From Folioceros fuciformis (taxonomy: Eukaryota > Anthocerotophyta > Anthocerotopsida > Anthocerotales): 64,000 bases of DNA. Of this stretch, positions 20,411-31,929 are shown in pieces. A program made the position numbers and the translations under genes. The stretch is taken from contig JBNGIO010006345.1 of assembly GCA_049999805.1 (NCBI GenBank), positions 190,460 through 254,459 of the forward strand. The letters are read 5' to 3'. Numbering within the stretch: position 1 is the first letter of the stretch; each line of letters opens with the position of its first letter. A model generated the notes under the pieces. The model worked only from the letters and a program-made list of their open reading frames with translations. It was not told the DNA's origin and did not search any database.

Positions 20411-22440
20411 TTAAGGAGAGAAGAGAAAAGAGAAGTGAACCTCAAGACGGAAGAGCTTCGTCGGGATGACAATACCCATTCCTGCACAGCACCGGAAGCC
20501 GGAAAGGAGCTTGGCCACCGAAATAGGTTGCCGGTTGGCGCCAGTTAATGACACCAAGTTGCCACCACACGCAAACGAATGTCCATGAATACCGTAGTCT
20601 CTACAAAATTTGATTGGCAGATCGAAAGATAGGTCCGCAAATGTAGACAAGGCCAAATCTCCTCCTAAAGTATCCCTCTTGAGGGGAGCCTTTGCATCCT
20701 CTGCCTCAGCACTTCCACGAGGAGCTCGTCGTCTCTGATCACTTGGACCAACACCCCTGCTGCGAAAACCGGGCAAAGCAGAGGGGCCCCTCAATTCGCC
20801 CAACAAAGATGAGTGCCCGCCCATAAAAAATCTGTCGCTGATGGGAGTGGTCTTATGCATAAAACCTGGTCCCCAAGGAAGAATCAAACCACCTGCCACC
20901 CCAAAATTAAGAGCCGCATTGAAGAAACCAAGCGGAAGAGCCCACCTGAAATCGAACTCCTGCGTCACAGCGGCAACGAAAACTTCACCGCCAATACCCA
21001 TCCACATTGACCTAGCATTCACCTTAAACATTTTCCTGATGGGAAAGAAGCATTTGGAAAGAACTGGTCTCACCTGACGAACAAATCTCAAAAGCCGGCT
21101 ATCAGGTCCGAGGCCTGCCACCTGTGTTGATGACACAAATGCAAACCCCTTCGTGGGCCGCAACGCAGAGTTTCTGCGATCGAGTTTGAACGAGTATTTG
21201 ATAGAAGAGAGCAGGAAATGACCCAGCTGCTGACGTACGGTCTGAGAAGCAACCCGAGATGGATCTCTCAAGTCCCGCCAAGTGAGATTGTAGCTGATAT
21301 CATGGTGTTCGTCATCCAACAGGCCAACGGAGAAGCCCATCAACCGCTCCCTGTATGATGACCCTTTGGAAAAATCCTGCGTCAGATGAGAAGCACGGGC
21401 CTGCAACGCCGCAGGGAAACCTCGAAATCTAGGATAATTGAGGCCCACCCCAACTTCGGATGTAGTACCCAAACCGTAGCAACCTGTTCCGTCCCAAGTC
21501 TCTCCATACCCAAGTATGTTTTTCCATTTCAACGCTCCTTCCAGGGACCAATTCCTCTTCTGCACAAACCATAGACGAGAAATTCAGAGCCTAGGCCAAG
21601 CGATTGAATGCACGCGATCAAGATGGCATCCCTCATAACCCTTGCTATGCTAATTCCCGAGAACTAGGCTGGTTAGCAAGCCATTGGCTTCACATACATA
21701 AACCCCTCTCAACCTTTAAACCCTGCAAGCAATATTGGCATGGCGATGGGGTGATCCAGCACTACAAACAGCAATTCTTCACACAAAGACAAATCTGCAA
21801 CCACACGACATGTTCCACTCACCTCAGGCTTGGAATAAAACCCAAGATCACCCGAAAAAGGCCTCTTGGTTTCCTCCACTTCCACCACTACGTTTGCAGT
21901 GTGAGGCAGCTCAGCAGGGCCTGCATCCAAAGTGATGAGGCACTTGTCGAAGATCCCCATCTCTTGCATCCGGGCTTTAGCATGTGATGCCTCTTGTATA
22001 AGCTCCTGCATTGTCTCCACCCTCTTCACATCTTCCAGCTGGGCTTCGATCACACTGTCCTTCGTTTTGGTGTTGCCCACAATGGTGATGTCATGCACCC
22101 GCACAGGCAGAGGCTTCTCGCTCAATTTCTTACTGATCTTCTCAATCAGCTTCTCCCCAACATTTTCCTCGTCCTCGTCGCCCTCCTCCTCACCTCCTGC
22201 TCCTTCAGCAAATGCAAACTCCCGCAGGACATCATCTGCAATGCTCTCCGGCAACTCTCCAGCCCCATCTTCCTGGCCCGAAGCTGTCCCATCACCTGCA
22301 TCCCCCTCACCGTCATGAGCAGACGCAGGCTCTGCCAACTTTAAGCTCGTGTCCTCAGCGACTTCTCCCTCCACCTCTTCTCCCTGTTCTGCACCTGGCG
22401 CAGCCTGCCCCTCGCCGGACTCGCCGGCAGCCGCCCCCAT
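20411..22440 (-). CDS. SAM50: SAM50-type Omp85 beta-barrel protein of the mitochondrial outer membrane
   Basis: Exons are 21823-22440, 21074-21559 and 20411-20959, each a multiple of three, giving 550 aa. The N-terminus (about 1-95) is acidic and low-complexity. One POTRA-like domain follows: LPVRVHDITIVGNTKTKDSV and ELPHTANVVVEVEETKRPFS. The Omp85 barrel begins at about residue 207: NWSLEGALKWKNILGYGETW, LRPTKGFAFVSSTQVAGLGP and a GGDLALSTFADLSFDLPIKF segment. It closely resembles plant SAM50 (Arabidopsis At5g05520 type), which inserts beta-barrel proteins into the outer membrane. One difference is GPSALPGFRSRGVGP, where I expect GPSALWGF. The second intron (20960-21073) is 114 bp with no in-frame stop. 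The ATG at 22440 is the first true ATG of the frame. Confidence 0.92.
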
Positions 22441-23823
22441 GCCTTGACAGCAGCCCACAAGCCTAGCAGCTAGGAGAAGCACAAATCATGGACCTCGAGA
22501 GGCCCAGATCCCTGCATCACCCGACCCCGGCGGCCGTATCTCAAACCCGCCCACAAACCTCCACCAAGAAGCGCACATGACTTGCTGGGATCTGTCATTC
22601 ATTTGAGCCCAACTCGTCGGCGCGTTGGGTTTTACCAATTTTGGTTGCCGTTCTCACCAATCTCGGTTTCCTTTCGCAACAGCCCGTAGAGGCTTCCCCA
22701 TCTGTGCTGTTGCTGCTAGTGTGGCATCTTTGCTCCACTTTTTGCCGGCCATGGTTGTGCCATGCGCGGTTGCAACCTTGCTTCTCTGTACTGCTGCTGC
22801 TGCTTCTTCTTCTGAGAAGCCTTGTCACTACACGCGCTTCCCGCGAAGCAGGGTGCTGTGTGGCTCCAAGATGGTGCCGGCTGCACCGGATGGACTGGCG
22901 GTCTGAGCTCGGGAGCTGCACAGGCCCGCCAGCTGGTCATTCTGTCCGGGAGAGACGGCACAACAGCTGGGATCTGCTAATTCTTGGAGGGAGGGATGGT
23001 GGATGTGTCAACAGGACAGGTGCGGGTATTGATGCTGGGAGCTCTTGTTCGTGTCTGCGGCTGTAGGGGAACTGCATTGCCGTGGAATGACGGCACTCGA
23101 TGATGATGATGATGACGATGATACACCAGGTACTCAATCCTGAAGTCGATTTGCTCTGAGCATTGTTCCCATAGGAAGCAAGCTGGGCTACGAATGTGGC
23201 ATACTAGATCCGATTCCGATCGATGCTGGTTCGTCTGAGTCCCTTGTGTTGGAATGGAAGCGTGGTAGAGGTGAAACGTTCGTGCTTGGCTTCTAACGTT
23301 GCATCTTATTTTCCTTTGTAGAAGTACGTGATGCGAAGAATCTCTTTCCCCTGTGAAGCTGGCATTGGCTTGGAGTGATTCCTCGAAGGTGAGCCGGCGT
23401 AGGTGTGCAAGTTACTGGCCGCACTCTCCCCAGACAGACGTGCCTGTTTTTCTTGAGATTGCTCAATCTAATACTTTTGTTTCCGGTATTCCCAGCTTGG
23501 GGGTCCCCGACTGGAAGAAGATTGCGAAGTATGAGAACAATGTGAGCTCTGATTATTTGCAATGTCGTTCAACAGTGTTGATCAGTTGTGGAAAGGTTGA
23601 AGCTTATTATACTTGTGCCTGGTCACTCCCTCCCTACCCATGCATTTCCCTGGGACGTACGATCCTGTGTCTGTCGAATTTAGTACACTTGTAGCGGCAT
23701 ATGAGTAGAGAGAGCAAAAGGTTTTGTGCAAGCCCTTGGCAAGGTTGTCGGCTATAATTATTGAGTTCGTACCAGTTGTAACTCGGTTTCCTTGTCTCTC
23801 AGGTTTTCGGTGAGTGGGTTGTA
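22441..23823. promoter_or_regulatory. Divergent spacer, SAM50 / tandem-domain DNA-binding gene
   Basis: 1.4 kb between divergent genes. A 51-codon frame from the ATG at 22751 starts with a hydrophobic stretch (VVPCAVATLLLCTAAAA) and could encode a tiny secreted peptide, but it lacks any family match. The right half probably holds the 5' UTR, perhaps with introns, of the gene at 23824. Confidence 0.35.
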
Positions 23824-25218
23824 ATGGCAGACGAGTTGGACAACACAGCAGCAGTTGGTAGTCCCGCAAGTAGAAAAGTTTCAGCAAGGACTAGGACGGA
23901 GAATTGGACCTCGCACGAGATCCAATCTCTGGTGTTTGCAAAAAAGGCGCAGTTGGAGAGTTTGGAAGGAAAGGTACCTTTGGCCGTTTTCCAAGGAAAC
24001 CAAGATAGATGGAAAGAAATTGTCTGTCACATGGAATCGGAGTTCAAAGTGACCACAAGATCAGACAAACAGTGCAGGGAGAAGTGGGAAGGATTGCAGA
24101 AAGAGTTCAAGAAAATTAAGGAGTATTTGGCAACTCCAGGTGCTCCAGACTACTGGGACATGTCACATGTTGATAGGCGACAGCTGAAACTACCTGTTTT
24201 TTTTGATAAAACTACCTATGACTGTATGGAGAGGTTTCAGGGCAAAAAGTATGTCCAGATGTCCAACAATGCAGGCAAAAAAATGCCTTCGAGGACACGG
24301 ACAGTGAATTGGACTTCTCACGAAATTCAAGCCCTAGTTAATGCCAAAAAGGCCCAGTGGGAGGCTCTTTCAGGAAGACCCAGTATGGCTAGGTTCCAAG
24401 GGCAGCAAGATCGCTGGAAAGATGTGGTAACTCACATGGAGAACGAGGCCCAGGTGAAGTCCAGGACAGTGGAGCAGAGCAGAGGCAAGTGGGAAGGCTT
24501 GCAAAAGGAGTTCAAAAGGATCAAGGAGTACATGGCAAGCCCAGGTGCCAGAGACTTTTGGATAATGTCGCATGCTGAGCGACGGCAATTGAAATTGCCT
24601 GTCTACTTTGACAGAGTGGCCTACGATTGCATGGACGAGTTTCATGGCAAAAGATATGGCCAATTATCCTGCATACCCACAGACCAGCTGTTTGACACCA
24701 ATAACAGGGGATCTATGTCCAGCAATGTTTCTCCTCACTCTCCTGAGACCTCGTCTCAGCCTGACATGGCCAACCTTGATAAGATCCAGACATTCTGTGA
24801 TGATATTGCCCGAGACGCGCATGAGCCAGAGCCGATGGAAACCATGGAAACCCCCATGCCTCAGAAGGAGAACAGCAGCCACACAAGCGGGCACAGGATT
24901 CTAGCGGGTTGTAACTCATCTAGGAAGAGGAAGGCTCGGGTGTCTGTAGATTCCCTGATCCGGATGGTGAAGGACTCCAACATGTCACTTGTTAACGCCA
25001 TAGTGGCCGGTAACAATAAACGAGACGAGCACCGGAAACGGATGATGGTTTTTGAGGAACGTAAGCTGGAGCAGAGGCAGGCATTGATTGAAGTTGAGAA
25101 CACCAAGCTTGCAGCAGAGAAGGAGCGGGATAATAAGGCAGCACAGAACATGGAAAATCTTGTGTCTGTATTAGGGACTTTGGTGTCTGTGCTTGGGAGC
25201 CTCACCAAGAAGGACTGA
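23824..25218 (+). CDS. Protein with two tandem trihelix/SANT-like DNA-binding domains and a C-terminal coiled coil
   Basis: A single exon of 464 aa. Two copies of one domain of about 120 residues lie at 22-143 and 155-278. Both open with a W-TSHEIQ block (NWTSHEIQSLVFAKKAQ, NWTSHEIQALVNAKKAQ). Both carry a central DRWK helix and KWEGLQKEFKxIKEY, and both end with RRQLKLPV-FD. The pattern fits trihelix / Myb_DNA-bind_4-type domains. After a polar linker comes a basic nuclear-signal-like stretch (SSRKRKARVSVDSL, about 370) and an alpha-helical Glu/Arg/Lys region to about 445. It is probably a nuclear DNA-binding regulator that oligomerises through the C-terminus. It could also be a domesticated partner protein of a Harbinger-like transposon. 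No DDE transposase is adjacent. Confidence 0.75.
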   Translation: MADELDNTAAVGSPASRKVSARTRTENWTSHEIQSLVFAKKAQLESLEGKVPLAVFQGNQDRWKEIVCHMESEFKVTTRSDKQCREKWEGLQKEFKKIKEYLATPGAPDYWDMSHVDRRQLKLPVFFDKTTYDCMERFQGKKYVQMSNNAGKKMPSRTRTVNWTSHEIQALVNAKKAQWEALSGRPSMARFQGQQDRWKDVVTHMENEAQVKSRTVEQSRGKWEGLQKEFKRIKEYMASPGARDFWIMSHAERRQLKLPVYFDRVAYDCMDEFHGKRYGQLSCIPTDQLFDTNNRGSMSSNVSPHSPETSSQPDMANLDKIQTFCDDIARDAHEPEPMETMETPMPQKENSSHTSGHRILAGCNSSRKRKARVSVDSLIRMVKDSNMSLVNAIVAGNNKRDEHRKRMMVFEERKLEQRQALIEVENTKLAAEKERDNKAAQNMENLVSVLGTLVSVLGSLTKKD

Positions 25219-26400
25219 GCCACTTCCTAGATCTAGCCTTCATGTAGCGTAGGTCATTGCTTATCGAGCTCCTGTTATGAATGGGGCATGTTCCTGGATG
25301 AAGTGTTTTTCGACCCCCCTCGGGATCTCCGTCCTTCGCTTGTTACTATCAAGCAGCGAGGCGATGAGTGCATGTTGTGAGGTGATGTAGTTAGATGAAA
25401 GCTAAACCCTGTACGCTTAAGCAAAATTCCAATCCAGGCAAATTAGCCCGAACTAAGTATCGAAGAAGGATACCATTAGAAGCAGGGGTGTGGATGCGAT
25501 GCCGATCATCTGATATGCTCTTGGTGAACAATCGTTCCGGGCAGAGCACGGAAAGCACTGTCCAAGGGCGGCGCATAGCCAAACGACTGCTCCCCGGATC
25601 TGGCCATCCGAACTGTTGGAATGGGCCAGTTCCCTTACAAGGATCCTTCCACATCGCAAAATCCTTGCTAGAGCTATGCGCTTTGGACTTTGTCGATGCT
25701 CGCTTGTGAGCCTGGCTTTGCCCGGAGGTATGAATACACATCTTGCTCGTTATCATAATGGAGGTCAATGCAACATTGGAACAGCTATGTTTGCAATGGT
25801 TTGTGCCAATGTTTGCAATGGTTTGTGCCAATGTTTGCAATGGTTTGTGATAGCGTGATCGTATATCTCGGAGAATGCTTCACTTCGAAATGTGAACGAT
25901 CTGAGTGGACTTACACTTTATTAAGAGCGTCGTAGTGATAAAAAGAGGTGGTTACTCATTTACTTTGTAATCTACCTCTAAGTTTGTAAGTAGACTCTTA
26001 TGCAATATGTCTACACATTCATAGATATAATGGTTTCTCACTTTACTTGGAAATCCCCCTTGCCATTGAGATGCAGCTCAATCTTCTTCGGGATTCTTCT
26101 ATCCCCATGCCCGTTCGGGTGTGGCTTCATTCGTGCTCAAGAAAGGGTGCAAGGTCTTGGCTTGACCTAGCATCTATGTCGTGCTAAACAGCGTCAGCCT
26201 GATCAGTTTACTAACAATCACCAGCATTGTGTGAATGAGCTAAATTCTGAGCACTCACTTTCTAGCTAGTCTAGTGGTCATAAACGTGACCGCAAGGTAA
26301 ATGGAAAGTCCATCAAAAACAAAATGGTGGTCCTTGCCAGTCCTGATGGCTTCACATACAAAAACGGAATCACACAGCTTCACGACATTTTCCAGTGGTG
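25219..26400. other. Intergenic region
   Basis: 3' flank of the DNA-binding gene followed by unique, gene-less sequence, apart from the short tandem repeat at 25789-25850. Confidence 0.4.
25789..25850. repeat. 22-bp tandem repeat, nearly three copies
   Basis: The unit GTTTGCAATGGTTTGTGCCA plus AT is repeated head to tail without change; the last copy is partial. Confidence 0.95.
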
Positions 26401-28250
26401 TCCAGCCAGGGCAATCGTCTGCATCAACTGACTAACACTCACTGCCACCAATAGACGTTACTGCATATATCGGTGTCCCCACGAAAACTTCACAAGTGTT
26501 GATGCTGATCCCAGTGATGTCTTCCACCAACAACGTTGGCAAAGCTCGTTCCTGCCCTCACAACCCTGTTCGTGACTCAAGTCTCCTCTCTTGCTCACAG
26601 CCAGCCCAGGCCGGGTTAGCGCTACAATCCAGGCCCAGTTGCACGATCTAGTCGCAGCGTTGACGTCCAGGTACAGTTTCGTGATTCGGTCGCACCACGT
26701 CACAAGCCAGGCACGGTGTCACAGTTCAAGCAGAACTTCACGATCCAGACACCACGCCACAGGTCAGTCACAGCGCCTCAATCCAAGCATCCTGTCGAAA
26801 CCCCAAGCACAGTGTCGTGATCCTCGGCTTCTCAGTCCTGAGAGCGGCGTTGGTGACCTTGCGTGCACACAAGCGTCGCTCCCACACACGCGACCTGTCC
26901 TTCTCCGGCTCCAGCTCACGACTAGATGAAGTCGGCTTCACCTGAGTGTCCTCCCCCCCCCCCCTGCAGATCACAGATTGTACAGCCGCCTCCTCAGCTC
27001 CGTGAGCGGCCTTCCACACGGTTGGGTTGGTTTGGGTTCATGGACAGACTCAGCTTGCGTTCACTGAGTCCTTCTCTCTCGGCTCCTGACACTCACACAC
27101 ACATGTTTGTCGTTGCCCATCAACCCGCTGCTCAGCACCTCCATACACCGACGCTACCCTGGTGCCCGCGACGGCACACAGCTTGCTGGGACTCCTCTGG
27201 CGCTTGAGCTAGGTGCCTCCGCTCACTGTCCAGCACTGACAATACCCTGATGCCCGCAACGGGACACCATAGCTTGCTCGAATCCCCCTGACACTTGAGC
27301 TGAGTGCCTCGGCTCACTGTCCAGCCCTGGCGTCCACCGACGTCGTGCTGATGCCCACGACGGAGCACCTTAGCACTTGTGAACTTGCCTGCCTGAGCAG
27401 TGGGTTTTCGAGTCGTAGTAAGTTCTCCACCTAGCCCCGGTGCGGTATGCTCAGACGGCCAGTCATTCATGCTCACACTACAATGCAACCCATCAACGAT
27501 TTTCACTCTGATTCTGAGCAGTAGATTGACAAGCAGTTTCTTGGCCAGCTACCTTGACCGCAAGCTTAGGCTCAACGAGAGAACTTCTAACAACTGCGGG
27601 ACTGAGCCTAGAAGGCCGGCTCTTGTCTGTCACGCTGCTCCTGGCCGTTACCCCCAGTCCTCCTCTCCTCCATCTCCCCCATCGTCGCCATGCCGCCCAC
27701 GCTCGAAACCTCTCCACCATTTCGCACAATGATGGTTCTGAACCCTAGATGGGTCACACGTTCCTTGCTTGGCTATCCCTCATCTACCTAATCATATAGT
27801 TAGACTAATTACATACAATTAGCCTAATTATATCTATTAGGCTAATTAGATACCCTAATTAATCAACATGGCTTGACATCTAGGCTTTCTGAATCGCACT
27901 AGCCACATTCTCTATTGCCATGAGGTTCCGCCTTGGTTTGGTCCAACCTTTAGCCTGCTCTCTCGCCTCTTGCATCTACGAGGCGCCACTAAACAACTCT
28001 AGTACTAATTTTGCCCGTTGCCCAATTGGGGGTTAACAGATTGCTGCGCATGATGCCGTGCAAGATGACATGTTTTCTTTGGCCAAGGACCCACCTTTAC
28101 CCCGCTTGTCATTAAGGCCCATGGGGCTATGTGCAAGGCATTTTCCAAGTTTTTGAAGTCTTGCGCCAAGATAATTCACAACAAGAAATATGGGCTTGGT
28201 CTTCTTCTTTTATATATAGTAGCATTTTTTGGTAGAGGGTTTCTATTGCT
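26400..28250. other. Gene-less GC-richer spacer
   Basis: Many short open frames but no family motif. The stretch 26580-26840 shows loosely repeated CCAGGCACAGTGTCGTGATC-like words. The right end turns AT-rich, with ATTAGGCTAATTA-type runs near 27800-27860. Confidence 0.35.
27157..27378. repeat. Diverged tandem repeat of about 90-105 bp, two and a fraction copies
   Basis: Copies start at about 27157, 27243 and 27351. Each begins CCTGGTGCCCGCGACGG or a close variant. The first two continue with AGCTTGCT and GCTCACTGTCCAGC. Spacing is unequal because of insertions. Confidence 0.75.
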
Positions 28251-28299
28251 CAATAGCGAGCATTGGCTAATGTCATATATAGGATAACAATGTTAGCAG

Positions 28300-28420
28300 G
28301 AGAGGTGGCGTTAGCAACCCCGCTGGTAAGTAGACCCTTTCTCCTCCCGGATCATGATGTTTTAGATGCTATTGGTAGTCATTAGGCTTCAAGGGGTTGG
28401 ATTATATGCCTTATTGGAAT
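28300..28420. repeat. Dispersed repeat D, copy 1
   Basis: The sequence from GGTAAGTAGACCCTTTCTCC through ATGATGTTTTAGATGCTATT and CATTAGGCTTCAAG recurs in diverged form at 36880-37010. A shorter piece (GGTAAGTAGGCC) recurs near 31810. It is probably the end of a transposable element. Confidence 0.6.
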
Positions 28421-28656
28421 ATTTTATGATTAGACTACGTTTGAAACCTAATTGCCTAACATGAAACTCATATTAGGCAAAACTACTAAGCTTAGGTAGA
28501 AACTTATTCTCTTGGGAACAAACATGTCGTAAGCTATATCAACATGTTTTTCCTTGCTGGGGTTTTGAGTTGCACATAAGCAATTACAAACACAATAAGG
28601 GGTTAAGCTATCTCAATGCAAGGTTTGATCCCCTTCAAGCATCACTCTCCCCCCTA

Positions 28657-28672
28657 GGGGGGGGGGGGGGGG
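28657..28672. repeat. Poly-G run (16 bp)
   Basis: An uninterrupted G homopolymer preceded by a C/T-rich run (CTCTCCCCCCTA). The length is likely to be unreliable in any assembly. Confidence 0.9.
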
Positions 28673-28689
28673 ATATCATTCCCTCGCAG

Positions 28690-29420
28690 GGACTTTGAGT
28701 TTTGGGTGTTCCTATGGGACTTCCTGTGGAGTGAAATCTTGTATTCGGAGACACCGTGAGGTCCACATCCACCCTCTATGTCGTTGTAGTCATATGATTC
28801 GCTCCCAAGGAAATGATTTGTGCCAAGTAACACTGACTTTTACTACTACTGACCCTTACCTAAGTCAAGGCTCATCTACTACCGTCCCTACTACATACCA
28901 GCTCCCTACCACTACCCCCATGTAGCCCAGCTACTGCGGACCCTACTCTACGACTCTGGTCATTGGTTCCGCGACCGGTAGTGGTCTCCACAACCGTGGT
29001 GGGACCCACCCTGAACCCTAACTATTATTTTCCTGGCGTATGCGCCGCCGCGGGGTTCCACCGCGGGTTCCTGCCCCAAGGCGTCCAGACTTGCCACTCT
29101 GGTCTTATTAGAGGCTCTTCACACATGTAAATGCCAATCCTTGGGGAACAAGGCCCCACGGATCGGCCACACTTCCTCACACCCACACACACACACACCC
29201 AAGTTTCTCCACACATGCAAAATTCCGGTGCACTCTCGCTCTTCTCAGGCCTAGTTCCAAAGGTTCCCAATCCTCCAACAATGTCCACGAATCCCCAAGA
29301 ATCTCTTAGCAATCTACCACAATCTCCAACAATCTCACACAAACGTCTAGAAATCCCCCAAAAAATCTTCCAGAAATCCGTCCCTGTCATGCTGTTGCTG
29401 TATGGGAAACAGAGCACCTA
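28690..29420. repeat. Direct repeat R, copy 1 (about 730 bp, diverged)
   Basis: This matches 30700-31460 in the same orientation. Shared words include CCCTCTATGTCGTTGTAG, GAAATGATTTGTGCCAAGTA, a TGCGCCGC block near 29042 and AACAAGGCCCC near 29146. The copies are about 2.0 kb apart and clearly diverged. No coding remnant lies between them, so these may be LTR-like ends of an old element or units of a non-autonomous one. Confidence 0.65.
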
Positions 29421-29530
29421 AGACTCTATGACTGGATACTGACTAGAGCATCCTGGGCATAAGCCCTGAATGCTGAAATGACTAGATACTGACTGGAGCA
29501 TCTCGGGCATAAGCCCTGATGCTGAAGTGC
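29421..29530. repeat. Tandem duplication of about 50 bp
   Basis: Two copies of GACTGGATACTGACTAGAGC followed by ATCCTGGGCATAAGCCCTGA, with small differences. Confidence 0.85.
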
Positions 29531-30489
29531 TTGATGATGTCATGTACATGGCCCATGGATGGCCTGCACATGACATGTATGCCATATATGCATGTGTGCC
29601 ATGTATGCATGCATATGGAGATGAAGGATGACATGTGATGTATGTGGACATGTGGCAGGTGATGTGTCATGGCGCATGCAACCTATATGCATGGTTGTGC
29701 ATGAAAGGCGCGGTGCTATGCCGCATATATAGATAGCAGATTTATATTAGAAGATATTAGAAAATACATAAAAATCATAAATCAAGGAAAGTAGGATTAT
29801 AAAGTGCCCACCATCGATACGGGTGGACACTTCATCGAGAACTCCTGGGGGTTTTTGCCTATATATGTAGGCACCCAGCCATGGATTCTCGAATTGTTGA
29901 TGTTTGTCTTGTTCCAATAGACAGCCATACTTCGTCCCTGCTGTGTCTTTGTCTCCTAGAGGTTCTTGTGGTTCGTTGCATTGCCAGGTTGGGAGAATTT
30001 TCCAGCTTGATTTCACCTGTTGACGGGTCCCGGGTCTGCCTCTCTTAGGCAAACCTAGTCTCTTTTTGTAGCCTTGCTCTTGGCCATAGGCCAAGGACAA
30101 ATTAAGGCTAGGATTGTTGCTCCTGGGCCGAAGGCCAAGGAGATCGCAGGCAGGCGGAAGCTTAGTGACCTAGCGTGGTAGACAGGCTAGGTAGGCATGT
30201 AGCTATGCGGCTGCTGCGCGACATCCCACTCTTTAGCAGTCTTTCACCACACGTCCCTGGTCTCTCAGCAATCTCGTACAGTTTTCCAGTCAGTTCTTCG
30301 TCTCCATCTCAGTCTTCAACCTTACACCTCGCATCACGTTCAATGATTGGCCACATTTCTCTCCTCCTCTTTCTCTCGTCTTCTCTTCTCACTCACTCAA
30401 CTCACACGCACATACACACTCTCTTGACTCACACCTTCATCTTCACACACACGCTTTCACAATCAGAGTTCGAAACACAGCGGTTAACT

Positions 30490-31870
30490 TGGGGAATAGC
30501 GGAGGCGGAACCTCCCGTGCCAGCAGGTCTTGCAGACTCGTCCCCCTCGCCACCAGCTGCAAAGCAATGCTCTCGACTACTCCTAGGAGCTTCTCACACA
30601 CACTCCCCACCTTGAAAACACGGGGATCTCAACCAAGAGGTGGTCTTACACACACTCGAATTTCGGACACGACGGGTAACTCGGGGAATAGGGGAGGCCA
30701 AACCTCCGGATTCGTCCCCTGTGAAGTAAAATGTTGTGTCCAAGGATACCGCGGGGCCCACACAAACCCTCTATGTCGTTGTAGCCATGGGATTCGCTCC
30801 CAAGGGAATGATTTGTGCCAAGTAACACAGGTTTCTTCTAATACTAACTCTTGCCTAGATCAAGTCTTATCTACTACCAGTTCCACTACAGACTACGCCC
30901 TACCACTACCCCTCAGTTAGCCCAACTACCGAGGGTCCTACCCTACGACTCTAGTCTTTACTCTATAACTCCGATCCCTACTTTACGACTGCGGTTACTG
31001 GTTCCGCAACCATGGTGGGTCCCACCCAAAACCCTAACAAATATTTTTCCGGCGCATGCGCCGCTGCAGGTTTCCACCATGGGTTTCTGCCCCAGGCTTC
31101 TAGACTCACAGATCTGGTGTTATTGGATGCTCCTCACACATGCGAATGCTAACCCTTGGAGAACAAGACCCCGCGGATCAGCCACACTCCACCACACACA
31201 CACGCAACACTCCCACACATGTAAAACACACCAAAGCTCTAGTGTACACTTATTTCTCACCGGCCTGTCTTCAAGTGTCTTCAATCTCTCAACAACGTCC
31301 ACAAATCTCTAGCGATTCCTCAGCAATCCCTCACAACTCCCCACAAACTCAACAATCCCCAATAGTCTTCCACAAACGTCCAGAAATCCCTATGAAACCC
31401 TTTAGAAATCACATCCAAACTTCAACACTCTTTCTCAACCATCCAGCAATTTCTTGGAGATTCTCTTCAGCAACCCTGTAGCAATCTCAGCCATCTTTCG
31501 AGGTCCTCCTCGGCCCCTCATCTCACCCACTCCTTCAGTCTCCGTCTTTCTCACATACACTCACTTCTCTAATGCCAGGTTCAAAACGCAGCCGACAGAT
31601 CAGGGAATAAGGGAAAGATGAGTTCTCCTTCCACTCCACGCAACGGGTGGATTCGTCCCCCTCTCCTCAGCTACGGTCCACAATCAAACCTCTTCTTCCA
31701 CACTCACTCCTTCACCCTACTCCTTCTTACACACTTGCACTACAAAAGGCCTTGGCAAACACGATTTTTCGGACAACATCAAGCGCGGCTGATGCGGCTT
31801 CAGCGGTCCTAGTGGTAAGTAGGCCATATCTCATACCTGAATGTGACATCTTAGGGGCGATAGGGAGTTA
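30490..31870. repeat. Direct repeat R, copy 2, with nested sub-repeats
   Basis: It contains the second copy of repeat R (30700-31460). It also contains three loosely repeated units with GGGGAATAGCGGAGGC or GGGAATAAGGGA followed by GATTCGTCCCC (near 30495, 30680 and 31600). The GGTAAGTAGGCC word at about 31812 links it to dispersed repeat D. Confidence 0.55.
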
Positions 31871-31929
31871 CAGGCTAGACAGACGAGGGGGTAGGCCCCA
31901 TTCTTGGCTTTTCCCCATTGCGGGTTAGT

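Noticed and set aside
22751-22906. Tiny secreted peptide of 51 residues
   Set aside because: Only the hydrophobic start supports it; it is more likely 5' UTR.
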